Shown one piece after another: positions 1 to 5,219 of a DNA stretch of 5,219 nucleotides. The stretch spans positions 1-5,219 of the forward strand of contig JAEHDN010000092.1 of NCBI GenBank assembly GCA_016880395.1, in the 5' to 3' direction. Positions within the stretch are counted from its first letter, which is position 1. The number at the start of each line of letters is the position of its first letter. The notes beneath the pieces were generated by a model that saw only the letters and a list, made by a program, of their open reading frames with translations, made no database searches and had not been told where the DNA came from. The translations under genes and the position numbers were made by a program. Source of the DNA: Candidatus Eiseniibacteriota bacterium (lineage in GTDB: Bacteria > Eisenbacteria > RBG-16-71-46 > SZUA-252).

Positions 1-657
1 GGCATGGCGAACATCCTCCGGCAGATTCCGGGCATGGGGCACCTCATGGCGTACTGGTACCACTTCGCCATCATGTTCGAGGCGGTCTTCATCCTGACCG
101 CGCTCGACACCGGCACGCGCGTCGCGCGGTATCTGTTCCAGGACGTCGCCGGCAAGGTCTGGGCACCGCTCGGCTCGACGACCAACGTGCTGAGCGTGGC
201 GTTCGTGGGCGCGGTCGTCTGCTTCTCGTGGGGATACATGATGGCGACCGGCAGCGTGGAGACGATCTGGCCCCTCTTCGGCGTGTCGAACCAGCTCCTT
301 GCCGTGATCGCGCTCGCGGCCGGGACCTCGTTCCTGCTCCGCCAGCGGCCGCCCGAGTACGCGCTCACCACGTTCCTGCCGCTCTGTTTCCTGACCGTGA
401 CGACGATGACCGCGGGGGTCCTCAACACCTTCCGCTATCTCTCGCCGGCCTACATCGCGGACAAGGGGCCGTTCATCGGATATCTCGACGGCGTTCTCAG
501 CATCGTCCTCTTGCTCCTCGTCGCGACCGTTCTCGTCGACTCCTGTCGCCGATGGCTCGCCATCCTCGCCGCGCGCCGCCTGGGCGCGACCGAGGTTCCG
601 ATGGCCCACGTGGCCGAGCTCGGCGCCCCGGCCGAGCCGACGCTTCCGCTCGCCTGA
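1..657 (+). CDS. cstA: CstA-family carbon starvation transporter, C-terminal part (5' end outside window)
   Basis: This is the C-terminal part of an inner-membrane transporter of the CstA family, whose characterised members take up pyruvate or peptides when carbon is scarce. The frame is open to the left edge, so the Met at base 4 is internal and about 218 residues are visible. Family signatures are YWYHFAIMFEAVFILT (residues 17-32 from that Met), the D-GTR motif just after it, and PLFGVSNQLLA (about 90-100). About five membrane helices can be read (roughly 17-36, 61-82, 88-111, 119-142 and 158-180), matching the five-helix C-terminal CstA domain. A short polar Ala/Pro/Glu-rich tail follows and probably lies in the cytoplasm. 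The stop at 655-657 is one base from the kinase start, implying one operon. The substrate cannot be told from this part. Family assignment is firm; orthology to E. coli cstA is not shown. Confidence 0.9.
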   Translation, partial: GMANILRQIPGMGHLMAYWYHFAIMFEAVFILTALDTGTRVARYLFQDVAGKVWAPLGSTTNVLSVAFVGAVVCFSWGYMMATGSVETIWPLFGVSNQLLAVIALAAGTSFLLRQRPPEYALTTFLPLCFLTVTTMTAGVLNTFRYLSPAYIADKGPFIGYLDGVLSIVLLLLVATVLVDSCRRWLAILAARRLGATEVPMAHVAELGAPAEPTLPLA

Positions 658-658
658 C

Positions 659-3148
659 ATGCCGATCGCACCCGGAACGCGGCTCGGCCCCTACGTGATC
701 GTGGCGCGCATCGGCGAGGGAGGAATGGGCGTCGTCTACCGCGCGCGGGACGAGCGGTTGGGGCGGGACGTGGCGGTGAAGGTCCTTCCGTCCGATCTGG
801 CATCAGATGGGGAGCGGCTGCGGCGCTTCCAGCTCGAGGCCCGCGCCGCCGGACAGCTCAGCCACCCCAACATCGTCGTCATCCATGACATCGGTACCTC
901 GGGCGGCTCTCCCTACATCGTCTCCGAGATGCTCGAGGGAGAGACCCTTCGTCCTCCGCTCGAGCGCGGCCCCTTGCCGGCGCGCCGCGCCATCGCCATC
1001 GCCGCCCAGATGGCGCATGGACTGGCGTCGGCCCATGCGGCGGGGATCGTCCACCGGGACCTCAAACCGGAGAACCTCTTCCTGAACCGGAACGGGGTCC
1101 TGAAGATCCTGGACTTCGGGATCGCGAAGCTCTTCCAGTCGGACGGAGGATCGGGCGGCGAGGAGACCGCCGGCATCCTGCCGGGCCTCACGCGTACCGG
1201 CACCATCCTGGGCACGGCGAGCTACATGGCTCCGGAGCAGATCCGCGAGCAGCCCATCGATCAGCGCGCCGACCTCTTCGCCTTCGGCGCCATCCTCTAC
1301 GAGATGCTCACGGGTGAGAAGGCGTTCCCCGGCGCGACGCCCGCGGATCGCATGAGCGCGATCCTGAACACGGACCCCCGCGCGCTGCCGCGCGAGGTCG
1401 AGTCGGAGGTCTCGGGCATCGGCCAGGTCGTGCGCCGCTGCCTCGAGAAGGTCCCGGACGATCGGTTCCAGACCGCGGCGGATCTTGGATTCGCGCTCGA
1501 GCTGGTCCTCGCGCGCGACCCGTTGGCGGCGGGGCAGGACTCGAGCGCCGCCGTATCGGCTCCAATCCAATCTCCGCGCTTCGAGCGCGTGACGTACCGC
1601 GAAGGCACCATCCGGAATGCCCGATTCGCCCCGGATGGGGAGTCGGTGATCTACGGGGCGGCGCTGGAGGGCGAGCCCCTGGGGCTCCAGTGGTCCCTGC
1701 CCGGGAGCCCGGAGGCGCGCTCGCTCGGGACGCCCGGGACCACACTCCTGTCCGTCTCGGCTGTGGGAGGTCTCGCGGTGAGCCTCCGTACCGTGAACCT
1801 GGGCGGCTTCGTGTCGTCGGGGACCCTCGCGCGGATGCCCCTCGGCGGCGGCGCGGCCCGCGAGCTGGTCGACAACGTGCTCGAGGCGGACTGGGACCCG
1901 GAGGGCCGCCATCTCGCCGTGATTCGCGAGGTGCAGGGCATGATGTGCCTCGAGTATCCCGTGGGCCGGGTCCTCTACAAGACTCCGGGCTGGGTGAGCC
2001 ACCTGCGGGTCTCGCCCGACGCGAAGAGGATCGGGTTCCTCGACCACCCGTACCGAGGCGACGATTTCGGAGGAGCCTCCGTCGTCGACATGGAGGGAAC
2101 CGTCCGCCACCTGGCGGGTGAGTTCGCGACCTCGCGCGGGCTGGCCTGGAATCCCGCGGGCGACGAGATCTGGTTCTCGGGCGCCAAGGTGGGAGCGAAT
2201 CGCGTGGTGTACGCCGTCGCGCTCGACGGCACGCTGCGCCAGGTGTTCAGCGCGCCCGGATCGAGCGACGTCCTGGACATCTCGCGAAGCGGAACCCTCC
2301 TCATCGCGCAGGGGGACGAGCGGATCCGCATGGAGATGTGCGACCGGGCCGGAACCCTGGTTCGCGATCTCACATGGCTCGACTGGTCCCTCGTCCGCGA
2401 CGTGACGCCCGACGGCCGCCGAGTGCTCTTCGACGAGACCGGCGCGGGCGGCGGGACCGGGTCGTCGGTCTACATGCGCGATACGGACGGTTCGCCCGCC
2501 GTGCGCCTGGGAGAGGGCACCGCTGTCTGCTTCTCGCCCGACGGTCGCTGGGCGCTGGGCCTTCAGGCCAAGAACGCGCCGGCCCTGCTCCCGATCGGCG
2601 TCGGTGAGCCGCGGACGATCCAGCTCGAGGGGATCGTGCTGCGCTGGGCGGCCTGGATGCCCGACGGCAGGAATCTGGTCGTGGCGGGCAACGAGCCGGG
2701 CCAGGGGTCGCGACTCTACCGACTGGACCTCGAGACGATGCAATGGGCGAAGATCGGCGACTGGGAGCTGGCCGGATTCCAGGAGGTCAAGGTGTCGCCG
2801 GACGGTCGGTGGGCGACGGCCCAGGGCTCGGACGGCGAATTCTCGCTCTATGCCACCGACGGCACCGACCGGCGCTCGCTCCCCGGAATACCGGCGCGTG
2901 CGCGAATGATCGGCTGGACCAAGGACGGTGCCGCCGTGTTCTACATGATCCGTGGCGAGATTCCCTGCCCGGTCTTCCGCCTCGACATCGAAAGCGGCGA
3001 GCGCGCGCACTGGATGGACATCGCGCCCCCCTCGAGCGCCGGGGTCGTGACGCTGACCCGTGTCGCGATGACTCCCGACGCGGAGTCCTTCGTCTACAGC
3101 TACCCGCGATTCCTCACCAATCTCTACAAGGTCGAAGGGCTCCGCTAG
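659..3148 (+). CDS. Hanks-type Ser/Thr protein kinase fused to a C-terminal TolB/WD40-like beta-propeller
   Basis: This is an 829-residue protein kinase with a C-terminal sensor-like domain. Kinase hallmarks are complete: glycine loop GEGGMG (19-24), catalytic Lys41 in VAVKVL, helix-C Glu60, catalytic loop HRDLKPEN (132-139), DFG (152-154), APE (191-193) and the Asp205 region RADLFAFG. An active RD-type kinase is therefore expected. The DFG-APE segment is long and Gly/Glu/Thr-rich, with Thr178, Thr180 and Thr182 as possible phosphosites. After about residue 280 comes a short polar linker, then about twelve repeats of roughly 43 residues with the (S/T)PDG-type turn, ending in a YSY-x-R-x-L-x-x-LY-x-VEGL tail that I recall as typical of this kinase-propeller family. 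No membrane helix joins the two parts, unlike many relatives, so the protein looks cytosolic. No Shine-Dalgarno precedes the ATG; its stop-c-ATG junction with the cstA-like gene suggests coupled translation. Targets and ligand are unknown. Confidence 0.93.
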   Translation: MPIAPGTRLGPYVIVARIGEGGMGVVYRARDERLGRDVAVKVLPSDLASDGERLRRFQLEARAAGQLSHPNIVVIHDIGTSGGSPYIVSEMLEGETLRPPLERGPLPARRAIAIAAQMAHGLASAHAAGIVHRDLKPENLFLNRNGVLKILDFGIAKLFQSDGGSGGEETAGILPGLTRTGTILGTASYMAPEQIREQPIDQRADLFAFGAILYEMLTGEKAFPGATPADRMSAILNTDPRALPREVESEVSGIGQVVRRCLEKVPDDRFQTAADLGFALELVLARDPLAAGQDSSAAVSAPIQSPRFERVTYREGTIRNARFAPDGESVIYGAALEGEPLGLQWSLPGSPEARSLGTPGTTLLSVSAVGGLAVSLRTVNLGGFVSSGTLARMPLGGGAARELVDNVLEADWDPEGRHLAVIREVQGMMCLEYPVGRVLYKTPGWVSHLRVSPDAKRIGFLDHPYRGDDFGGASVVDMEGTVRHLAGEFATSRGLAWNPAGDEIWFSGAKVGANRVVYAVALDGTLRQVFSAPGSSDVLDISRSGTLLIAQGDERIRMEMCDRAGTLVRDLTWLDWSLVRDVTPDGRRVLFDETGAGGGTGSSVYMRDTDGSPAVRLGEGTAVCFSPDGRWALGLQAKNAPALLPIGVGEPRTIQLEGIVLRWAAWMPDGRNLVVAGNEPGQGSRLYRLDLETMQWAKIGDWELAGFQEVKVSPDGRWATAQGSDGEFSLYATDGTDRRSLPGIPARARMIGWTKDGAAVFYMIRGEIPCPVFRLDIESGERAHWMDIAPPSSAGVVTLTRVAMTPDAESFVYSYPRFLTNLYKVEGLR

Positions 3149-3172
3149 CCGGCGGTCGTTCTCCGCGCCGGC
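3148..3172 (+). other. Inverted repeat after the kinase gene
   Basis: A perfect 7-bp stem (GCCGGCG at 3148-3154, CGCCGGC at 3166-3172) encloses an 11-base loop and begins on the last base of the kinase stop codon. No T-run follows, so it is not a classical intrinsic terminator. It may attenuate read-through or stabilise the 3' end of the message before the next gene, or it may be chance in GC-rich DNA. Confidence 0.35.
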
Positions 3173-3194
3173 GCGGGTCGAGGCCATCCACCAC

Positions 3195-3202
3195 GGAGGG
3201 GG
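3195..3202 (+). promoter_or_regulatory. Shine-Dalgarno for the DUF2269-like gene
   Basis: GGAGGGGG lies just upstream of the ATG at 3204, with the GGAGG core ending four bases before it. This fixes the start and shows that the gene is translated independently, in contrast to the kinase gene. Confidence 0.75.
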
Positions 3203-3203
3203 C

Positions 3204-3668
3204 ATGTACGAGGCGCTGAAGCTACTCCACGTCCTCGCGGTCGTTCTCTTCCTCGGCAACATCACGATCGGCATCTTCTGGAAGATCCACGGCGACCGGA
3301 CGCGCGATCCCCGCATCATCGCGCACACGATGAGCGGCATCATCGGGAGCGACCGCGCGTTCACGGTACCGGGCGTGATCCTGATCCTGATCGGAGGGAT
3401 CGGCGCCGCGATCGTGGGAAGGCTCCCGATCATGCACACGCCCTGGATCACCTGGTCGATCGGGCTCTTCACGATCTCGGGGATCGCCTTCATGGCGCGG
3501 CTCGTCCCGGTGCAGCGGCAGCTGCTCGCGGTGGCGCGGGCGGGCGTGGAGGGAAGGATGGACTGGGCCCGCTACGGGAAGCTCTCCGCCGAGTGGAAGC
3601 TCTGGGGAACGGTGGCCCTGCTCACGCCGCTGCTCGCCGCCGTGCTCATGGTGGTGAAGCCGAAATAG
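3204..3668 (+). CDS. Four-helix integral membrane protein, DUF2269-like
   Basis: This encodes a 154-residue predicted inner-membrane protein. Four hydrophobic helices can be read at about 5-26, 53-72, 81-101 and 133-151, with short charged loops between them. The opening LKLLHVLAVVLFLGN, with His9 in the first helix, and the overall size and helix count resemble the DUF2269 family of uncharacterised membrane proteins. The pattern also recalls CopD-like four-helix proteins. His9, His41 and His78 are visible, but whether any bind haem or metal is not known. The start is supported by a good Shine-Dalgarno (3195-3202). It lies 55 bases after the kinase gene on the same strand and may be co-transcribed with it, though a small inverted repeat intervenes. 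The family name is from memory of the pattern; the membrane nature is clear. No function can be assigned. Confidence 0.8.
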   Translation: MYEALKLLHVLAVVLFLGNITIGIFWKIHGDRTRDPRIIAHTMSGIIGSDRAFTVPGVILILIGGIGAAIVGRLPIMHTPWITWSIGLFTISGIAFMARLVPVQRQLLAVARAGVEGRMDWARYGKLSAEWKLWGTVALLTPLLAAVLMVVKPK

Positions 3669-3669
3669 A

Positions 3670-3699
3670 GCGGCCCGAGCCGTCTCCGGCCCGGGCCGC
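3670..3699. terminator. Strong hairpin between convergent genes, possible bidirectional terminator
   Basis: GCGGCCCG (3670-3677) pairs perfectly with CGGGCCGC (3692-3699). Inside, after one A/C mismatch, GCCG (3679-3682) pairs with CGGC (3687-3690) around a TCTC tetraloop, giving 12 base pairs in all. It starts one base after the stop of the DUF2269-like gene and lies 24 bases beyond the stop of the leftward lipoprotein gene. On the plus strand no T-run follows. On the minus strand the stem is followed by TCTATTT, a modest U-rich tail. It could end both convergent messages, with the leftward direction better supported. Confidence 0.6.
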
Positions 3700-3723
3700 G
3701 GGGATCGCGATGGTGCGGGGGCG

Positions 3724-4260
3724 CTAGTTGTCTCCGAAGTTGGCGACCTGGACGGTGATCGTCGCCTCGGCCCAGACGGCGTCGCCGTTTCGGATCCCGT
3801 TGATGTAGTTGTACCCGCTGAAATGAACCGTTGCGGTGGTCGTGGACGCGGTCGAGAGCGGGAGCACGGCCTTGTCGGCGATGTTGCTGAGCGCGATCGA
3901 GCCGGCCGCCTTGCCGCCCGACGGGACGCGAAGATTCATCCCGCCCGAAACGGTAGAGTAGATGCCGTTGGCATAGGTCACCGTGTACCCGGTAACCACG
4001 ATCTCGGAATACGGATCGCCGGGAGCGATCGGGTCGCCGCCGCCGTTCGGGATATTCCCCAGCTCGACCGGTACGAGGTCCACCGGGATGAAGATCTTCG
4101 AGGTGTCCGCCTCGTTGATGAGATCGCTGGCGAACGAGTCACCATCATTGAGCGAGACCACCGTCAGCGTGTTGCGCGACGACTCGTCCGTGCAGCCGCC
4201 GATCGCAAACGAGCCTACCACCGCCAGCAATGCCAGCGCGTACCGCAATCCCCTGATCAT
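3724..4260 (-). CDS. Putative lipoprotein of unknown function with a beta-rich, Ig-like domain
   Basis: This encodes a 178-residue exported lipoprotein. The N-terminus has Arg3 and Arg6, a hydrophobic stretch (7-21) and the lipobox IGGC with Cys23, followed by TDES, so cleavage and lipidation at Cys23 by signal peptidase II are expected. The mature part is rich in Thr, Val, Gly and Asn with alternating hydrophobic residues. A Gly/Pro-rich loop sits at about 68-83, and strand-like stretches include EIVVTGYTVTYA (86-97), ATVHFSGYNY (143-152) and AWAEATITVQV-type sequence near 161-172. This suggests a small beta-sandwich, perhaps Ig-like, but no named family is recognised. The frame continues upstream to 4476, but AAGGAG six bases before the ATG at 4260, together with the signal peptide, decides this start. 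It follows the dismutase gene on the same strand, separated by a terminator, so it is probably a separate unit. Asp/Asn-rich loops could bind metal; this is speculation. Confidence 0.8.
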   Translation of the reverse strand: MIRGLRYALALLAVVGSFAIGGCTDESSRNTLTVVSLNDGDSFASDLINEADTSKIFIPVDLVPVELGNIPNGGGDPIAPGDPYSEIVVTGYTVTYANGIYSTVSGGMNLRVPSGGKAAGSIALSNIADKAVLPLSTASTTTATVHFSGYNYINGIRNGDAVWAEATITVQVANFGDN

Positions 4261-4266
4261 GTCGTT

Positions 4267-4272
4267 CTCCTT
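4267..4272 (-). promoter_or_regulatory. Shine-Dalgarno for the lipoprotein gene
   Basis: On the minus strand AAGGAG ends six bases before the ATG at 4258-4260. It selects this start over the longer upstream frame, whose extra 72 residues are Arg/Pro-rich and would precede a perfect lipoprotein signal peptide. Confidence 0.8.
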
Positions 4273-4423
4273 GGGCCTTCGCGATCCCCATCGCGTCGGG
4301 AGGTAGGAACAGAGAAACCCATGCCGCAAAGAGCAAGGGACATGCCACGGACCGGCGCACACGCCGCGACGAGGTAAGTCGCGCCTGCAGCGGTTGCTGG
4401 AGTTGCGCCGCTGGCGAGGAGGG
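4273..4423 (-). other. Leader or promoter region of the lipoprotein gene, with several inverted repeats
   Basis: This non-coding stretch lies between the dismutase terminator and the lipoprotein Shine-Dalgarno and must contain the promoter if the terminator works. Three perfect 6-bp inverted repeats are visible: CGCGAT/ATCGCG (4280-4285 and 4290-4295, 4-base loop), CGCGAC/GTCGCG (4365-4370 and 4378-4383, 7-base loop) and CAGCGG/CCGCTG (4388-4393 and 4408-4413, 14-base loop). No convincing -35/-10 pair was found; the most AT-rich part is around 4296-4340. No known riboswitch was recognised. Short stems are common by chance in GC-rich DNA. Confidence 0.4.
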
Positions 4424-4467
4424 GGGAAACGAAGGCGGGCGCCGTGCATCCTGCACGGGCGCCCGCC
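4424..4467 (-). terminator. Intrinsic terminator of the superoxide dismutase gene
   Basis: Bases 4434-4448 pair with 4452-4467 to give a 15-bp stem, interrupted only by one bulged G (4459), around a three-base loop. Read on the minus strand the stem begins 20 bases after the dismutase stop and is followed by TTCGTTTCCC, a short T-rich tail. Stem length and position make this the best terminator in the window, although the tail is interrupted. Confidence 0.78.
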
Positions 4468-4487
4468 GGACTGCAACGAGCCGTCGT

Positions 4488-5099
4488 CTACTTCCTGGCC
4501 ATCTGCATCTGGAGCGCGGCCGTCAGGCGGCGGTTGACCTCGTCCCAGTTGACGTTACGCATGAAGGCCTCGACGTACGCCTTGCGGTCGCTGCCGTAGT
4601 CGATGAAGTAGGAGTGCTCGTAGGTGTCGCAGTTCAGGACCGGGAACGTGCCCCACACGCCACCCTGGTTCTGGGCGTCGCCGATAAAGTTGTGGAGCCT
4701 TCCGTCCGTGGGATCGTACGCGAGCACGACCCATCCGCGCGCGCACATGGCCGAGGCCTTGAAGTCCTCCTCCCACGCGGCGAACGTGCCGAAATCTTCC
4801 TTGATCTTGTCGACCACATCGCCCCGCGGGTTGCCGTCCCCGCCCATGATCGAGAAGTAGATCTCGTGGAGGATCTGGCCGTTGGCGGCGAAGGTTTCCT
4901 CGTGCTTGAGGCCGCGCATCTCGCTGTAGATCTGGTTGGCCTTGCTCCGGTCCACCTTCGCGAGGGACTCCTCGATCTCGTTCCGCTTGTTCACGTAGCC
5001 CGCGTAGAGCTTGTCGTGGTGGATCTCCATGGTCTTCGACCCGATCCCCTTGAGCGCATCGTTCGCGTAGGGGAGCGGCTTGACGGGATGCTTGGACAT
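4488..5099 (-). CDS. sodA: Superoxide dismutase, Fe/Mn family, probably Mn-type
   Basis: This enzyme converts superoxide to oxygen and hydrogen peroxide in the cytoplasm; no signal peptide is seen. Numbering from the ATG at 5097-5099 gives 203 residues, a normal length. The four metal ligands are present: His27 (MEIHHDK), His78 (GQILHEIYF), and Asp158 and His162 in DTYEHSYF. Tyr35 matches the active-site Tyr34 of E. coli SodA, and Glu161 matches the dimer-bridging Glu. Gly74, four residues before the second ligand, and a Gln at 143 or 145 match the Mn-type arrangement rather than the Fe-type. Two outer-sphere residues differ by eye: E. coli His30 aligns with Leu31 and Trp169 with Tyr160. An in-frame ATG at 5108 would add Met-Ser-Leu, but the Shine-Dalgarno abuts that codon directly and sits nine bases from 5099, so 5099 is preferred. 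A terminator follows. The symbol is tentative because metal use is inferred; sodB is the alternative. Confidence 0.94.
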   Translation of the reverse strand: MSKHPVKPLPYANDALKGIGSKTMEIHHDKLYAGYVNKRNEIEESLAKVDRSKANQIYSEMRGLKHEETFAANGQILHEIYFSIMGGDGNPRGDVVDKIKEDFGTFAAWEEDFKASAMCARGWVVLAYDPTDGRLHNFIGDAQNQGGVWGTFPVLNCDTYEHSYFIDYGSDRKAYVEAFMRNVNWDEVNRRLTAALQMQMARK

Positions 5100-5108
5100 G
5101 AGGCTCAT

Positions 5109-5114
5109 CTCCTT
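5109..5114 (-). promoter_or_regulatory. Shine-Dalgarno that decides the dismutase start
   Basis: On the minus strand AAGGAG is immediately followed by ATGAGCCTCATG. Spacing to the first ATG (5108) is zero, which is unsuitable for initiation; spacing to the second (5099) is nine bases, within the usual range. The protein therefore most likely begins MSKHPVKPLPY. Confidence 0.72.
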
Positions 5115-5120
5115 TCGACG

Positions 5121-5147
5121 GGTGGCCCGGAGCGTCTCCGGGCGGCC
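5121..5147 (-). other. Hairpin in the dismutase leader
   Basis: GCCCGGAG (5125-5132) and CTCCGGGC (5136-5143) form a perfect 8-bp stem with a three-base loop. GG (5121-5122) and CC (5146-5147) can extend it across a two-by-two internal loop. It lies 6 to 10 bases upstream of the Shine-Dalgarno. It could be a regulatory leader structure of sod or the terminator hairpin of a gene further upstream; no T-run follows it on the minus strand. Confidence 0.5.
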
Positions 5148-5219
5148 TCGGGGTGGTTCGGTGCGTAGATGCTCATACTACCAGAACTGCTACGGCAGCC
5201 GCTTCACGATGGATTCGAC
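5148..5219. other. Upstream region of the dismutase gene and right edge, no assignable gene
   Basis: This region should hold the dismutase promoter. On the minus strand TAGTAT (5180 to 5175) and the overlapping TATGAG each match four of six -10 consensus bases, but no matching -35 was found at the right distance. The last 30 bases read on the minus strand as VESIVKRLP followed by TAG, possibly the end of another leftward gene. On the plus strand a frame from 5169 runs to the edge without a Shine-Dalgarno. Neither is long enough to accept. Confidence 0.3.

Noticed and set aside
228..698. A 156-residue second plus-strand frame overlapping the transporter and kinase start
   Set aside because: Arg-rich out-of-frame shadow; the transporter frame shows family motifs and membrane helices throughout.
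803..3493. An 896-residue open frame on the minus strand opposite the kinase and DUF2269-like genes
   Set aside because: The plus-strand frames carry full kinase motifs, propeller repeats and membrane helices. The antisense product is Arg/Ala/Gly/Asp-rich with no recognisable domain and arises from GC-biased third codon positions.
3700..3710. GGGGATCGCGA repeated in inverted orientation at 4279-4289
   Set aside because: An 11-base match in GC-rich DNA with no further similarity around it; most likely chance.
4261..4476. N-terminal extension of the lipoprotein frame by 72 residues
   Set aside because: The extension is Arg/Pro-rich, overlaps the dismutase terminator, and would bury a perfect signal peptide and lipobox. 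A Shine-Dalgarno sits correctly before the ATG at 4260.
4614..5168. A 184-residue plus-strand frame opposite the dismutase
   Set aside because: It is a shadow of the dismutase gene, rich in Val/Leu/Arg/His without any motif, and has no ribosome-binding site.
5190..5219. Possible end of a leftward gene reading VESIVKRLP-stop
   Set aside because: Only nine codons are visible and the other minus-strand frames are similarly unconstrained at this length, so it cannot be supported without sequence beyond the edge.
5169..5219. Possible divergent plus-strand gene start (MLILPELLRQPL and onward)
   Set aside because: No Shine-Dalgarno at a suitable distance and only 17 codons before the edge.

Overview
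The window is GC-rich bacterial DNA with tightly packed genes and strong G/C third-position bias, which also produces long spurious antisense reading frames. The gene content suggests a GC-rich soil or sediment bacterium such as Candidatus Eisenbacteria, Acidobacteriota, Myxococcota or Gemmatimonadota. That content is a Hanks-type kinase fused to a TolB/WD40-like propeller, a one-domain beta-rich lipoprotein, a CstA-type transporter and an unusual Fe/Mn superoxide dismutase. The lineage is an inference from gene style; no rRNA or other phylogenetic marker is present.

Layout. Positions 1-657 (+) hold the C-terminal part of a CstA-family carbon-starvation transporter, cut by the left edge. One base after its stop, at 659-3148 (+), begins an 829-residue serine/threonine protein kinase with all catalytic motifs, followed by about twelve beta-propeller repeats and no membrane segment. 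After a 55-base gap, 3204-3668 (+) encodes a four-helix membrane protein resembling DUF2269. A strong hairpin (3670-3699) lies in the gap between this rightward group and a leftward group. The leftward group is a lipoprotein of unknown function (3724-4260, -) and a superoxide dismutase (4488-5099, -), separated by a 227-base gap that contains a convincing terminator for the dismutase. The last 120 bases are the dismutase leader, with another hairpin, and the right edge.

Working together. The cstA-like gene and the kinase are almost certainly co-transcribed, and the kinase lacks a Shine-Dalgarno sequence of its own, so its translation probably depends on the upstream gene. A link between nutrient uptake during starvation and kinase signalling is a reasonable but unproven inference. 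The dismutase and lipoprotein appear to be separate transcription units. I found no CRISPR array, mobile element, tRNA, rRNA or clear defence system. The most unusual items are the soluble kinase with a twelve-repeat sensor coupled to a transporter, and the dismutase with second-sphere active-site changes.
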